Below the pieces are notes generated by a model. That model ran no database searches and was not told where the DNA came from. It saw only the letters and a program-made list of their open reading frames with translations. The translations under genes and the position numbers were made by a program. This document shows, in pieces, positions 27,557 through 36,381 of a stretch of 64,000 bases of DNA. Numbering within the stretch: position 1 is the first letter of the stretch; each line of letters starts with the position of its first letter. This DNA is from Xanthomonas hydrangeae. Lineage in GTDB: Bacteria; Pseudomonadota; Gammaproteobacteria; Xanthomonadales; Xanthomonadaceae. The stretch covers positions 1,178,001 to 1,242,000 of the forward strand of contig LR990730.1 of assembly GCA_905142475.1 (NCBI GenBank), given 5' to 3'.

Positions 27557-29728
27557 ATGAACCCAGGCCCCACTGCCCAGGCGACCGTCGTGACGTCCTC
27601 GTCTCCCGACCCGGCCATCCCCGATTACGTCCTGCACCTCGAACGCGCTGCCAGCTACCTTCCCAAGGAGCAGCTGCCGATCCTGCGCCGTGCCTGGGAA
27701 GTGGGTGCCACTGCGCATGCCGGCCAGACCCGCAAGTCGGGCGAGCCTTACATCACCCATCCCGTCGCCGTGGCCGGCGTACTCGCCGAACTCGGCCTGG
27801 ACATGGAATCGCTGATCGCCGCGATCCTGCACGACACCATCGAAGACACCCCGCTGACCCGCGAAGAGCTGGCGGCCGAGTTCGGCGAGGCGGTGGCCGA
27901 GCTGGTCGATGGTGTCACCAAGCTGGACAAGCTCAAGTTCCGCGACCGCCAGGAAGCGGCGGCGGAAAGTTTCCGCAAGATGCTGCTGGCGATGTCGCGC
28001 GACTTGCGCGTGATCATGATCAAACTCGCCGACCGCCTGCACAACATGCGCACACTCGGCGCGCAGAGCAGCGAGGCGCGCAGCCGCATCGCGCGCGAAA
28101 CGCTGGAAATCTATGCGCCCATCGCACAGCGCCTGGGCATGAGCCTGATCAAGTCCGAGTTGCAGAACCTGGGCTTTCGCGCGCTGTATCCGTGGCGTCA
28201 CGCCATCATCGAAAAACACATTCGCAGCCAGCCGGTGGTGCGGCGCGAATCGATGGCGCAGGTGGAAGTGCAGTTGTCGCAGCGGCTGGCCAAGGAAGGG
28301 CTTGAACATCGGCTGGTCAGTCGCATCAAGACGCCCTGGAGCATCTATTCGAAGATGCATGAAGAGAACAAATCCTTCGACCAGGTGATGGATGTATTCG
28401 GCTTCCGTCTGGTGGTGCGTTCGGTGGCCGATTGCTATCACGCCCTGGGCGCGGTGCATGCCACGTTCAAGCCGCTGGACGGGCGCTTTCGCGATTTCAT
28501 CGCGATCCCGAAGGCCAACGGCTACCAGTCGCTGCACACCGTGTTGTTCGGCCCGTACGGCTCGCCGATCGAAGTACAGATCCGCACTGAAGAAATGGAT
28601 TTGATCGCCGAACGCGGCGTGGCCGCGCACTGGACCTACAAGGTCGGTTCCACCTCGCCCAACAGCGCGCAGAGCCGCGCGCACGACTGGATCGTGGAGC
28701 TGATCGATTCGCAGCGCGCCGCTGGCTCGTCGCTGGAGTTTCTGGACAACGTCAAGGTCGATCTGTTCCCGGACGAGGTCTATCTGTTCACGCCCAAGGG
28801 CAAGATCCTGGCGTTGCCGCGCAATTCCACCGCGCTGGATTTCGCCTACGCGGTGCATACCGACGTGGGCAATCGCGCGGTCGCCTCGCGTGTGGACAAG
28901 AAGCTGGTGCCCTTGCGCACCAAGCTGGTCAGCGGGCAGGCGGTGGAAATCATCACCGCGCGCTCGGCAACGCCCAAACCGCAGTGGCTGGAGTTCGTGG
29001 TCAGCAGCAAGGCGCGCACCGCCATCCGCCACCAGCTCAAGCAGCTCGAACACGAAGATGCCGTGCAGCTCGGTCACCGCATGCTCGACCGCGCGCTGGA
29101 AGCGATGGACAGTTCGCTGGAACGGCTGCCCAAGGGCCGCCTGGACGCCTTCCTCAGCGAGCACCGCTATCCGCGCCTGGAAGCCTTGCTGGCCGACGTG
29201 GCGCTGGGTAACTGGATGCCCAACCAGGCCGCGCAGGCCTTGATGGCCTACGCCGAACTGCGCGGCGGCGGGCATTCCAAGCATTCGCACGAAAAGATCC
29301 TGATCGACGGCAGCGAGCGCGGCGTGATCAGCTTCGCCAACTGTTGTCAGCCGATTCCCGGCGACGAAATCATGGGCTACCACACTGCCGGCAAGGGCAT
29401 CGTGGTGCACCGGCTGGATTGCACCAACCTGGCCGAACTGCGCAAATCGCCCGAACGCTGGGTGCCGATCGATTGGGATTCCGGCGTCACCGGCGACTAC
29501 GACACCGCATTGGTGGTCGAGGTGGAAAACCGCACCGGCGTGCTGGCGCAGCTTGCCGCAGCGATCGCGCAGAGCCAGTCCAACATCGAGCGTGTGGATT
29601 ACCTGGACCGCGATTTCAATGCGGCGGTGCTGCGCTTCAATATCCAGGTCCGCGACCGCCGCCATCTGGCCGAAGTGATGCGCCGGCTGCGGCGCTTGCA
29701 TGTGGTGCAAAGCGTCGGCCGTCAATAA
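27557..29728 (+). CDS. spoT: Bifunctional (p)ppGpp synthetase/hydrolase
   Basis: Rsh enzyme that makes and degrades the stringent-response alarmone. It has 723 residues. The hydrolase HD domain (about 45-200) keeps the key ILHDTIEDTP motif and KLADRLHNMRTL, so hydrolysis should be active. The synthetase (about 230-360) has FRDFIAIPKANGYQSLHTVL. A TGS domain follows (LFPDEVYLFTPKGKILALPR). A C-terminal zinc-finger-like FANCCQPIPGD segment and an ACT domain (DTALVVEVENRTGVLAQLAA) sense signals. The intact HD motif favours SpoT over RelA. Confidence 0.95.
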   Translation: MNPGPTAQATVVTSSSPDPAIPDYVLHLERAASYLPKEQLPILRRAWEVGATAHAGQTRKSGEPYITHPVAVAGVLAELGLDMESLIAAILHDTIEDTPLTREELAAEFGEAVAELVDGVTKLDKLKFRDRQEAAAESFRKMLLAMSRDLRVIMIKLADRLHNMRTLGAQSSEARSRIARETLEIYAPIAQRLGMSLIKSELQNLGFRALYPWRHAIIEKHIRSQPVVRRESMAQVEVQLSQRLAKEGLEHRLVSRIKTPWSIYSKMHEENKSFDQVMDVFGFRLVVRSVADCYHALGAVHATFKPLDGRFRDFIAIPKANGYQSLHTVLFGPYGSPIEVQIRTEEMDLIAERGVAAHWTYKVGSTSPNSAQSRAHDWIVELIDSQRAAGSSLEFLDNVKVDLFPDEVYLFTPKGKILALPRNSTALDFAYAVHTDVGNRAVASRVDKKLVPLRTKLVSGQAVEIITARSATPKPQWLEFVVSSKARTAIRHQLKQLEHEDAVQLGHRMLDRALEAMDSSLERLPKGRLDAFLSEHRYPRLEALLADVALGNWMPNQAAQALMAYAELRGGGHSKHSHEKILIDGSERGVISFANCCQPIPGDEIMGYHTAGKGIVVHRLDCTNLAELRKSPERWVPIDWDSGVTGDYDTALVVEVENRTGVLAQLAAAIAQSQSNIERVDYLDRDFNAAVLRFNIQVRDRRHLAEVMRRLRRLHVVQSVGRQ

Positions 29729-29870
29729 GAGCAGCTGACAAAACTGCTGTGCTCACCGCCAGGCGGGCGCGGTCGGTGCTCGGAATCGGCATGTACCACT
29801 CGTACACTCCGGTTCCTGCGCGCCGTCCACGCCCACCTGACGACCGCTCGCTACGTTTCGTCAGCCGCTC
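29729..29870. repeat. 141 bp element with inverted ends (copy 1)
   Basis: The left end GAGCAGCTGACAAAAC and right end GTTTCGTCAGCCGCTC are inverted repeats (14 of 16). The interior includes GCTCGGAATCGGCATGTACC and ACTCCGGTTCCTGCGCGCCG. A second copy is at 60463 and a fragment is at 17379. No protein is encoded. It lies directly after the spoT stop. Confidence 0.85.
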
Positions 29871-29945
29871 TAAAACGCGCGCAACAGTCGAGCAAATCCG
29901 CACAAACGCCTAAACTGCTGCACATACCTTTGCAGCGGAGTTTCC

Positions 29946-30326
29946 ATGTCCCAGATCATCCATACCGACCAGGCGCCTGCCGCCATTGGCCCGTACTCGC
30001 AGGCCGTGCGTGCCGGCAACACGGTGTATTTCTCCGGGCAGATCCCGCTGGATCCGGCCACCGGCGAGATCGTGCCGGGCGACATCGGTGCGCAGGCGCG
30101 TCGCTGCTTCGACAACCTCAAGGCGGTGGCCGAAGCAGCCGGCGGCTCGCTCGACAAGATCGTGCGCCTGGGCCTGTACCTGACCGATCTCGGCCAGTTC
30201 GCCGCCGTCAACGCGGTGATGCAGGAGTATTTCCAGGCGCCGTTCCCCGCGCGTTCCACCATCGAAGTCTCCGGTCTGCCCAAGGGCGCCGGTTTCGAAG
30301 TCGATGCGGTGATGGTGCTCGAGTGA
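29946..30326 (+). CDS. ridA: RidA family reactive-intermediate deaminase
   Basis: This enzyme hydrolyses reactive enamines/imines such as 2-aminoacrylate released by PLP enzymes. It has 126 residues. Motifs are IGPYSQAVRAGNTVYFSGQI and PARSTIEVSGLPKGAGFEVD. The latter holds the conserved Arg that binds the substrate carboxylate and the Glu near the C-terminus. Trimeric in known homologues, cytosolic. It lies between spoT and recG on the same strand, with 30 bp to recG. Confidence 0.94.
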   Translation: MSQIIHTDQAPAAIGPYSQAVRAGNTVYFSGQIPLDPATGEIVPGDIGAQARRCFDNLKAVAEAAGGSLDKIVRLGLYLTDLGQFAAVNAVMQEYFQAPFPARSTIEVSGLPKGAGFEVDAVMVLE

Positions 30327-30356
30327 TCCAGTTCGACTGATCTGATTCGATCTGCC

Positions 30357-32501
30357 GTGCCACGCGCGCTCACCGTCACGCCGAGCCTGGCCGTCGCAGG
30401 CCAGGCGTCGCTGTCCAGCCTGCCAGGGGTCGGCCCGAAAGTGGCCGAGAAGTTCGCTGCGCGTGGCATTTTTACCTTGCAGGATCTGTGGCTGCATCTG
30501 CCGTTGCGTTACGAAGACCGCACGCGGCTGACCACGATCGCGCAGCTGCAGGGTGGCGTGCCGGCCCAGATCGAAGGCCGCGTCGATGCGATGGAGCGCG
30601 GCTTCCGCTTCCGGCCGGTGCTGCGGGTAGCGGTGTCGGACGACTCGCACGGCACTTTGGTGCTGCGCTTCTTCCACTTCCGCGCGGCCCAGGTGGCGCA
30701 GTTCGCGCCGGGCACGCGGGTGCGGGTGTTCGGCACACCCAAGCCGGGGCAGAACGGTTGGGAAATCGTGCACCCCAGTTACCGTGTGCTGGCGGAGGGC
30801 GAAGACGCCGGGCTGGGCGATAGCCTGGATCCGGTCTATCCGGTGTTGGAGGGCGTTGGGCCGGCCACGCTGCGCAAGCTCATCGGCCAGGCGCTGGAGC
30901 GGTTGCCGCCGGAGGCCGCGCTGGAATTGCTGCCCCCGCATTGGCTGCAGGACGAACAACTGCCCTCGTTACGCGAAGCGCTGTTGACCATGCATCGCCC
31001 GCCGGTCAATACCGACCCGCAGCAACTGCTCGCGGGCGGTCATCCGGCCCAGCAACGCCTGGCGATCGAGGAGCTGCTGGCGCATCAACTCAGCCTGCGC
31101 CGCCAACGCATCGCCTTGCAGCGCTTTCATGCGCCCACGCTGCCCGGCACGGGGAAGCTCGTGCAGCAACTGCGCGCGGCATTGCCGTTCCAGCTCACCG
31201 GCGCGCAGCAGCGCGTGTTCGAGCAGATTGCGCGCGATCTTGCCAAGCCATCGCCGATGCTACGGCTGGTGCAGGGCGATGTCGGCAGCGGTAAAACCGT
31301 GGTCGCCGCGTTGGCGGCGATGCTGGCGGTGGAGCAGGGCAAGCAGGTGGCGCTGGCCGCGCCGACCGAACTGCTGGCCGAGCAGCACCTCACCAACCTG
31401 CGTGGCTGGCTGGAACCGCTGGGCGTGCGCATCGTCTGGCTGGCCGGCAAGGTCACCGGCAAGGCGCGTGCTGCGGCGATGGCCGAGGTGGCCTCCGGCC
31501 AGGCGCAGGTCGTTGTCGGCACGCATGCATTGATGCAGGAGGCGGTGGTCTTTCACGACCTCGCGCTGGCCATCATCGATGAGCAGCACCGCTTCGGTGT
31601 GCATCAGCGGCTTGCCCTGCGCGACAAGGGTGCGGCTGCCGGCAGCGTGCCGCATCAGTTGGTGATGACCGCCACGCCGATCCCGCGTACCCTGGCGATG
31701 TCGACCTATGCGGATCTGGATGTTTCGGCTATCGACGAGCTGCCACCCGGGCGCACGCCGGTACAGACGATTGTCTTGAGTGCAGAACGTCGCCCGGATC
31801 TGGTAGAGCGCATCCGCGCCGCCTGCGCCGAAGGGCGTCAGGCGTACTGGGTGTGCACCTTGATCGAAGAAAGCGAAGAGCCCGGCAAAGGCGCGCCGCC
31901 TGGCCCGCCAAAGATCGAAGCGCAGGCCGCAGAAGTCACCTTTGAAACGCTATCGGCACAGTTGCCGGGCGTGCGCGTGGCGCTGGTGCACGGCCGCATG
32001 AAGCCGGCCGAAAAACAAAAAGCCATGCTGGATTTCAAGCAGGGCCACACCGATCTGCTGGTCGCCACCACGGTGATCGAAGTGGGCGTGGACGTCCCCA
32101 ACGCCTCGCTGATGATCATCGAAAATGCCGAGCGTCTGGGTCTTGCCCAGTTGCATCAGCTGCGTGGCCGGGTCGGGCGCGGCGCGGCCGCGTCCAGTTG
32201 CGTGCTGCTGTATCAGGCGCCGTTGTCGATGATGGCGCGCCAGCGTCTGGAAACCATGCGCCAGACCAACGACGGCTTCGTGATCGCCGAAAAGGATCTG
32301 GAGTTGCGTGGCCCGGGCGAATTGCTGGGTACCCGGCAGACCGGCCTGGCGAGTTTTCGCATTGCCGATCTGGCCCGTGATGCCGGGCTGCTGCCGCGCG
32401 TGCAGGTGCTTGCCGAACGCCTGCTGGCCGAAGCGCCGGAGATCGCCGATCGTGTGGTTGCGCGTTGGATCGGCAGTGCGGTGCGTTACGTCGCCGCGTG
32501 A
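30357..32501 (+). CDS. recG: ATP-dependent DNA helicase RecG
   Basis: This helicase remodels stalled replication forks and branch-migrates Holliday junctions. It has 714 residues. The N-terminal wedge/OB region (PLRYEDRTRLTTIAQLQGGV) binds branched DNA. Helicase motifs include the P-loop QGDVGSGKTVVAALAAMLAV, the DEAH-type IIDEQHRFGVHQR, TATPIPRTLAM, VALVHGRMKPAEKQ, and LRGRVGRGAAAS. The TRG-like LRGPGELLGTRQTGLASFRI closes the gene. The start is GTG at 30357. Confidence 0.96.
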   Translation: MPRALTVTPSLAVAGQASLSSLPGVGPKVAEKFAARGIFTLQDLWLHLPLRYEDRTRLTTIAQLQGGVPAQIEGRVDAMERGFRFRPVLRVAVSDDSHGTLVLRFFHFRAAQVAQFAPGTRVRVFGTPKPGQNGWEIVHPSYRVLAEGEDAGLGDSLDPVYPVLEGVGPATLRKLIGQALERLPPEAALELLPPHWLQDEQLPSLREALLTMHRPPVNTDPQQLLAGGHPAQQRLAIEELLAHQLSLRRQRIALQRFHAPTLPGTGKLVQQLRAALPFQLTGAQQRVFEQIARDLAKPSPMLRLVQGDVGSGKTVVAALAAMLAVEQGKQVALAAPTELLAEQHLTNLRGWLEPLGVRIVWLAGKVTGKARAAAMAEVASGQAQVVVGTHALMQEAVVFHDLALAIIDEQHRFGVHQRLALRDKGAAAGSVPHQLVMTATPIPRTLAMSTYADLDVSAIDELPPGRTPVQTIVLSAERRPDLVERIRAACAEGRQAYWVCTLIEESEEPGKGAPPGPPKIEAQAAEVTFETLSAQLPGVRVALVHGRMKPAEKQKAMLDFKQGHTDLLVATTVIEVGVDVPNASLMIIENAERLGLAQLHQLRGRVGRGAAASSCVLLYQAPLSMMARQRLETMRQTNDGFVIAEKDLELRGPGELLGTRQTGLASFRIADLARDAGLLPRVQVLAERLLAEAPEIADRVVARWIGSAVRYVAA

Positions 32502-32506
32502 GCGGC

Positions 32507-32639
32507 GGGGATTGGTGATTCGGGAGTGGGGATTGGTAAAGCCTAGGTCGCTGCTATGTGGGTGTGTAACGAATTCGCATGCCTCGCCGATCCTTGCGAA
32601 GATGCGGCAACGAATCCCGAATGACCAATCTCCAATCCC
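32507..32639. repeat. GGGATT inverted-arm repeat, recG-nucleoside hydrolase gap
   Basis: The left arm (32507-32537, GGGGATTGGTGATTCGGGAG) and right arm (32611-32639, CGAATCCCGAATGACCAATC) are roughly complementary and flank about 73 bp. The right arm touches the start codon of the next gene. Confidence 0.8.
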
Positions 32640-33578
32640 ATGACCAAAAAGATACCGCTGCTGATCGACACCGACCCGGGCGTGGACGACGCGCTGGCGC
32701 TGCTGATGGCGTTCAACGATACGCGTCATGAGGTGGTCGGCCTGACCATCGCCGCCGGCAACGTGGGCCTGGAACATACCGTGCGCAACGCCTTGAAAGT
32801 CTGCGAGATTGCGGGCCGCGACGATGTGCCGGTCTACGCCGGCTGCCCGCAGCCGCTGCTGCATCCTTCTGTGGATGCGGCGCATGTGCATGGCATCGAC
32901 GGCTTTGGCGATGTCGGCCTGGCGCCGGCCAGGCGCACTGCCGAGGCCGAGCATGCCGCGCTGGCCATCCTGCGCCTGTCGCATGAGCACGCGGGCAAGC
33001 TGTTGCTGGTTGCGCTCGGCCCGCTGACCAACCTTGCCCTGGCACTTACGCTGGATCCGACCCTGCCGCAGCGCGTGGCGCGGCTGGTGGTAATGGGCGG
33101 GGCGCTGACCGGGCACGGCAATATCACCGTGGCGGCCGAGTTCAATATCGGCTTCGACCCGGAAGCGGCGCATATCGTGTTCCGCGGCTTTCCGCAGTTC
33201 GATGTCGCCGACTGGGAGGCCACCATCGCGCACGGCCTGCTGCATCGGGATGTCGAGCAATGGCTGGCGACGGACTCTGCACGCGCGACGTTCTACGAAG
33301 AAATCTCGCGCAAGACCCGCTTGTGGTCCGAAGACAGCCGTGGCGAGCACTGGTACGCCGCCGATGCGCTGGCGATGGCCTTCGCGCTGCATCCGGAAGG
33401 CGCGCAGCGGTTGGAGCAGCGGCCGGTGCACATCGAGCTGACCGGCACCCACACCCGCGGCATGACCCTGGTGGACTGGAACCGGCAGGGTGGCGCGCCC
33501 GACAACGCCAACCTGTTGCTGGAGTACGACCGCCAGCAGTTCTACGGCCTGGTCGGGGCGGCGTTGGCAGCGGGGTAG
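32640..33578 (+). CDS. Nucleoside hydrolase (inosine-uridine type)
   Basis: This enzyme splits the N-glycosidic bond of ribonucleosides. It has 312 residues. The calcium-binding signature LLIDTDPGVDDALALLMAFN is near the N-terminus. VGLTIAAGNVGLEHTVRNAL, VHGIDGFGDVGL, LVALGPLTNLALAL and EFNIGFDPEAAHIV complete the family pattern, with the calcium- and substrate-binding Asn/Asp present. Substrate preference (purine or pyrimidine) cannot be assigned. It immediately follows a GGGATT repeat arm, leaving almost no 5' leader. Confidence 0.94.
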   Translation: MTKKIPLLIDTDPGVDDALALLMAFNDTRHEVVGLTIAAGNVGLEHTVRNALKVCEIAGRDDVPVYAGCPQPLLHPSVDAAHVHGIDGFGDVGLAPARRTAEAEHAALAILRLSHEHAGKLLLVALGPLTNLALALTLDPTLPQRVARLVVMGGALTGHGNITVAAEFNIGFDPEAAHIVFRGFPQFDVADWEATIAHGLLHRDVEQWLATDSARATFYEEISRKTRLWSEDSRGEHWYAADALAMAFALHPEGAQRLEQRPVHIELTGTHTRGMTLVDWNRQGGAPDNANLLLEYDRQQFYGLVGAALAAG

Positions 33579-33586
33579 GGCCGAGG

Positions 33587-33616
33587 TTGCGCCGGGCAAG
33601 GGTAGGCCGCTATAAT
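33587..33616 (+). promoter_or_regulatory. Sigma-70 promoter for rpmE2
   Basis: A consensus -10 TATAAT (33611-33616) with TTGCGC (33587-33592) 18 bp upstream, placed 35 bp before the ribosomal-protein gene. Confidence 0.72.
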
Positions 33617-33650
33617 GCCCGGCTTATCCAGGCAGCCCGGCGCCAAGTCC

Positions 33651-33893
33651 ATGAAAGATAACGTTCATCCCAGCTACAACGACGTCGTCTTCCACGACGT
33701 GACGTCCGATTTCAAGATTCTGACCCGTTCCACCATGAGCTCGAAAGAGACCGTGAAGTGGGAAGACGGCCAGGACTATCCGCTGATCAAGGTGGATATC
33801 TCCTCGGCATCGCACCCGTTCTATACCGGCAAGCACAAGGTGATCGACACCGGCGGCCGTATCGACAAGTTCCAGAAGCGCTACGCGCGCTGA
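33651..33893 (+). CDS. rpmE2: Ribosomal protein bL31, type B
   Basis: A component of the large ribosomal subunit. It has 80 residues, beginning [20 protein letters not shown], with [40 protein letters not shown] and DKFQKRYAR. The CxxC zinc-ribbon cysteines of type A L31 are absent, as expected for the zinc-independent type B form. The ATG at 33651 fits the family N-terminus. A strong terminator follows, so it is monocistronic. Confidence 0.97.
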   Translation: MKDNVHPSYNDVVFHDVTSDFKILTRSTMSSKETVKWEDGQDYPLIKVDISSASHPFYTGKHKVIDTGGRIDKFQKRYAR

Positions 33894-33916
33894 ACTTGCA
33901 GGACGGGCTGTACCGG

Positions 33917-33949
33917 CAACGGCCGCGCATTGCGCGGCCGTTGTTTTTT
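33917..33949 (+). terminator. Terminator after rpmE2
   Basis: CAACGGCCGCGC/GCGCGGCCGTTG is a 12 bp perfect stem with a 3-base loop, followed by six Ts. Confidence 0.95.
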
Positions 33950-34028
33950 GTGCCGTGACAGCTTCGTTTTCGCGCCCTGGACGGGTGCGTCTACGACTTC
34001 TGTCCAAGCGACGGCCAAAATGTTGCTG

Positions 34029-34037
34029 TGCGATAAT
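34029..34037 (+). promoter_or_regulatory. Extended -10 promoter candidate for gltA
   Basis: TGCGATAAT matches an extended -10 (TGnGATAAT), 86 bp before gltA. I see no clear -35. Confidence 0.45.
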
Positions 34038-34122
34038 GACGTGATCCGGGGCGATGCCCTGGACTTCCATCACGTGCCTGCCCATCTGGTGACAGGCGCC
34101 TTCCACTGAAGGAGCGTACACA

Positions 34123-35412
34123 GTGTCCGATCTTGATCAGGTCACGCTCAACGCCGGCGACACGTCGGTTGTTCTGCCGGTACTCAAGCCCACGCTTGGC
34201 AATGATTGCGTCGATATTTCAAAGCTGACCAAAGAAACCGGTCTGTTCACTTACGACTCGGGCTTCACCGCCACCGCCAGCTGCAAGTCGGCCATCACCT
34301 ACATCGATGGCGACAACGGCGTGTTGTTGTATCGCGGCTACCCGATCGAACAGTTGGCCGAGAAGTCCAGCTTCCTGGAAGTGTCGTATCTGCTGATGAA
34401 CGGCGAATTGCCGACGGCAGACGAATTCCAGAAGTTCGACCACGAAGTCACGCATCACACGATGATGCACGAGTCGCTGAAGAACTTCCTCGGTGGCTTC
34501 CGCCACGACGCGCATCCGATGGCCATGCTGGCCGGTTCGGTCGCCTCGCTGTCGGCGTTCTATCACGACACCCTGGACCTCAACGATCCGGAGCAGCGCC
34601 GTCAGGCTGCCATCCGTCTGATTGCCAAGGTGCCGACCCTGGCGGCTGCCGCGTACCGCTATTCGATCGGCTGGCCGATCCGCTACCCGCGCAACAACCT
34701 CAACTACGTCGACCGCTTCCTGCACATGATGTTCGAAGTGCCGAGCGAGCCGCTGGAGATCAATCCGGTGGTGGCCAAGGCGCTGGATCTGCTGTTCATC
34801 CTGCATGCCGATCACGAGCAGAACGCCTCGACCTCGACCGTGCGTCTGGTCGGTTCGACCGGTGCCAATCCGTATGCCTCGGTCGCAGCGGGCATCACCG
34901 CGCTGTGGGGCCCGGCACATGGTGGCGCCAACGAAGCCGTGCTGAAGATGCTGGAAGAGATCGGCACCGCCGACAACGTCGAGTCCGCCGTGGCCAAGGC
35001 CAAGGACAAGAACTCCTCGTTCCGTCTGATGGGCTTCGGTCACCGCGTCTACAAGAACTTCGACCCGCGCGCCAAGATCATCCGCGAGATGACCCACAAG
35101 GTGCTGGGCGAGCTGGGCGTCAACGACCCGCTGCTGGAAGTGGCGCTGAAGCTGGAAGAAGCCGCGCTGAAGGACGACTACTTCGTGCAGCGCAAGCTGT
35201 ACCCGAACGTGGACTTCTACTCGGGCCTGATCTACAAGGCGCTGAATATCCCGGTGGAAATGTTCACCGTGATGTTCGCCATCGCACGCACCGCCGGCTG
35301 GGTGTCGCATTGGCTGGAGCAGCAGGTCGATCCGGAAATGAAGATCGGCCGTCCGCGCCAGATCTACACCGGCTACGACCAGCGCGATTACAAGGATGCC
35401 GGCCAGCGCTAA
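34123..35412 (+). CDS. gltA: Citrate synthase
   Basis: First enzyme of the TCA cycle, condensing acetyl-CoA with oxaloacetate. It has 429 residues and is of the hexameric type II form. Conserved segments are [40 protein letters not shown] (active-site His), [20 protein letters not shown], and [20 protein letters not shown] (active-site His and Arg). [20 protein letters not shown] supplies the catalytic Asp region. The start is GTG with an AAGGAG ribosome site at about 34109-34114. Confidence 0.97.
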   Translation: MSDLDQVTLNAGDTSVVLPVLKPTLGNDCVDISKLTKETGLFTYDSGFTATASCKSAITYIDGDNGVLLYRGYPIEQLAEKSSFLEVSYLLMNGELPTADEFQKFDHEVTHHTMMHESLKNFLGGFRHDAHPMAMLAGSVASLSAFYHDTLDLNDPEQRRQAAIRLIAKVPTLAAAAYRYSIGWPIRYPRNNLNYVDRFLHMMFEVPSEPLEINPVVAKALDLLFILHADHEQNASTSTVRLVGSTGANPYASVAAGITALWGPAHGGANEAVLKMLEEIGTADNVESAVAKAKDKNSSFRLMGFGHRVYKNFDPRAKIIREMTHKVLGELGVNDPLLEVALKLEEAALKDDYFVQRKLYPNVDFYSGLIYKALNIPVEMFTVMFAIARTAGWVSHWLEQQVDPEMKIGRPRQIYTGYDQRDYKDAGQR

Positions 35413-35439
35413 GCGCTTGCAGTTGTCTGCTTGAACCAG

Positions 35440-35467
35440 CGCCCCGCATTGCGGGGCGTTTGCTTTG
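35440..35467 (+). terminator. Terminator after gltA
   Basis: CGCCCCGC/GCGGGGCG is an 8 bp stem with a 3-base loop and a T-rich tail (TTTGCTTT), 27 bp after the stop. Confidence 0.85.
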
Positions 35468-35515
35468 ATGGTTGGGGCGTTGCCATCGGTCGCCGGTGGT
35501 TACGACGAGCTGCGG

Positions 35516-36166
35516 TCAGCGCAGCTGTTGCAAAGGGTTGCGGCCGTCCTCGTCGGCCAGCAGCTGACGTACTTGCGCGGCCGATGCACGCGGCATCGGT
35601 TTTTCGTCCAGCTGCGATAGCGGTGCCTGGCGCAGCGCGTCGTAAGGCAGCACGGTCAGGTCGAAGGTCAGATCCTCGGCACTGAACAGCCACACCGGGA
35701 ACTCGCCGCTGCGTTCGCGATCCAGGCGCAGCCGGCGCGTGCGCAATTCGGCCGGAATGCGGTGTTCTTCGAGAAACCGCTGCACTGCGTCGGCATCGTC
35801 GCTGTGCAGCTGCAATTGCACAGGCGCATTGGCGTCGGCGGTGCCATCGAGCACCGGGCCGGTCAGTCTCGGCTGGAACGGGCCGAGAAACTCCAGTGCA
35901 CGCAATGCGGCTTCGCGCCGCTGGCGCAGTCGCACGCCATGCGCTGGGCCGGCAAACAGGCGTTGATATTCGCGCAATGCGTCTTCAATCTCGCGGTTGC
36001 GTGGCAGCGATGCATCGTCATGGATGCCCAATCGGCTGGCCGCCTTGAGCTTGGCTTGATGAAAATCGCGGATGCCGCCTTCGGCCATCAGCCGGGCGGC
36101 TTCGTGCGCCAATCGATGGCGACGCTCTCGGGTTCGCGTATCGGCGTGCTCGCGCGCGTGGTGCAT
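35516..36166 (-). CDS. Conserved protein of unknown function
   Basis: A 216-residue protein with no signal peptide or membrane segment. The N-terminal half is charged and helical (RLAHEAARLMAEGGIRDFHQ, AKLKAASRLGIHD, and REIEDALREYQRLFAG). It resembles a conserved region of uncharacterised proteobacterial proteins. The C-terminal half alternates strands and helices (VQLQLHSDDADAVQRFLEEH, then FPVWLFSAEDLTFDLTVLPY), weakly like a nucleotidyltransferase or ACT-like fold. I cannot assign a function. It is convergent with gltA. No good ribosome site decides the start, but the frame has strong coding character throughout. Confidence 0.72.
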   Translation of the reverse strand: MHHAREHADTRTRERRHRLAHEAARLMAEGGIRDFHQAKLKAASRLGIHDDASLPRNREIEDALREYQRLFAGPAHGVRLRQRREAALRALEFLGPFQPRLTGPVLDGTADANAPVQLQLHSDDADAVQRFLEEHRIPAELRTRRLRLDRERSGEFPVWLFSAEDLTFDLTVLPYDALRQAPLSQLDEKPMPRASAAQVRQLLADEDGRNPLQQLR

Positions 36167-36351
36167 GACCGGGCTCCCCTAATGAACCTGGTTCGACTCT
36201 ACAACAGCCGCATGACGGCGTGGCGAATGCGGTCTGTCTTCCCTTGAAGGGTAATCACGCTAAGGTGATTGCCCGGTGCCCTCTACTGCGCCTGGAGACA
36301 GTCGATGCCGCTAAGCCGATCGGGGAACCGAACTGGCGATGCTGTTGCGCT

Positions 36352-36377
36352 TCCCCAATCCCGAATCCCCAATCCCG
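36352..36377. repeat. Solo GGGATT repeat arm next to mrcA
   Basis: TTCCCCAATCCCGAATCCCC is a right-arm sequence only, ending 5 bp before the mrcA stop. I see no clear left arm. Confidence 0.65.
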
Positions 36378-36381
36378 GCAC

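Noticed and set aside
27188..29725. 845-codon antisense frame across spoT
   Set aside because: The plus strand encodes a full spoT with all domains; the antisense frame is a codon-bias shadow.
33593..33650. Possible Zur operator at rpmE2
   Set aside because: I could not see a convincing palindromic Zur site; only the sigma-70 promoter elements are supportable.
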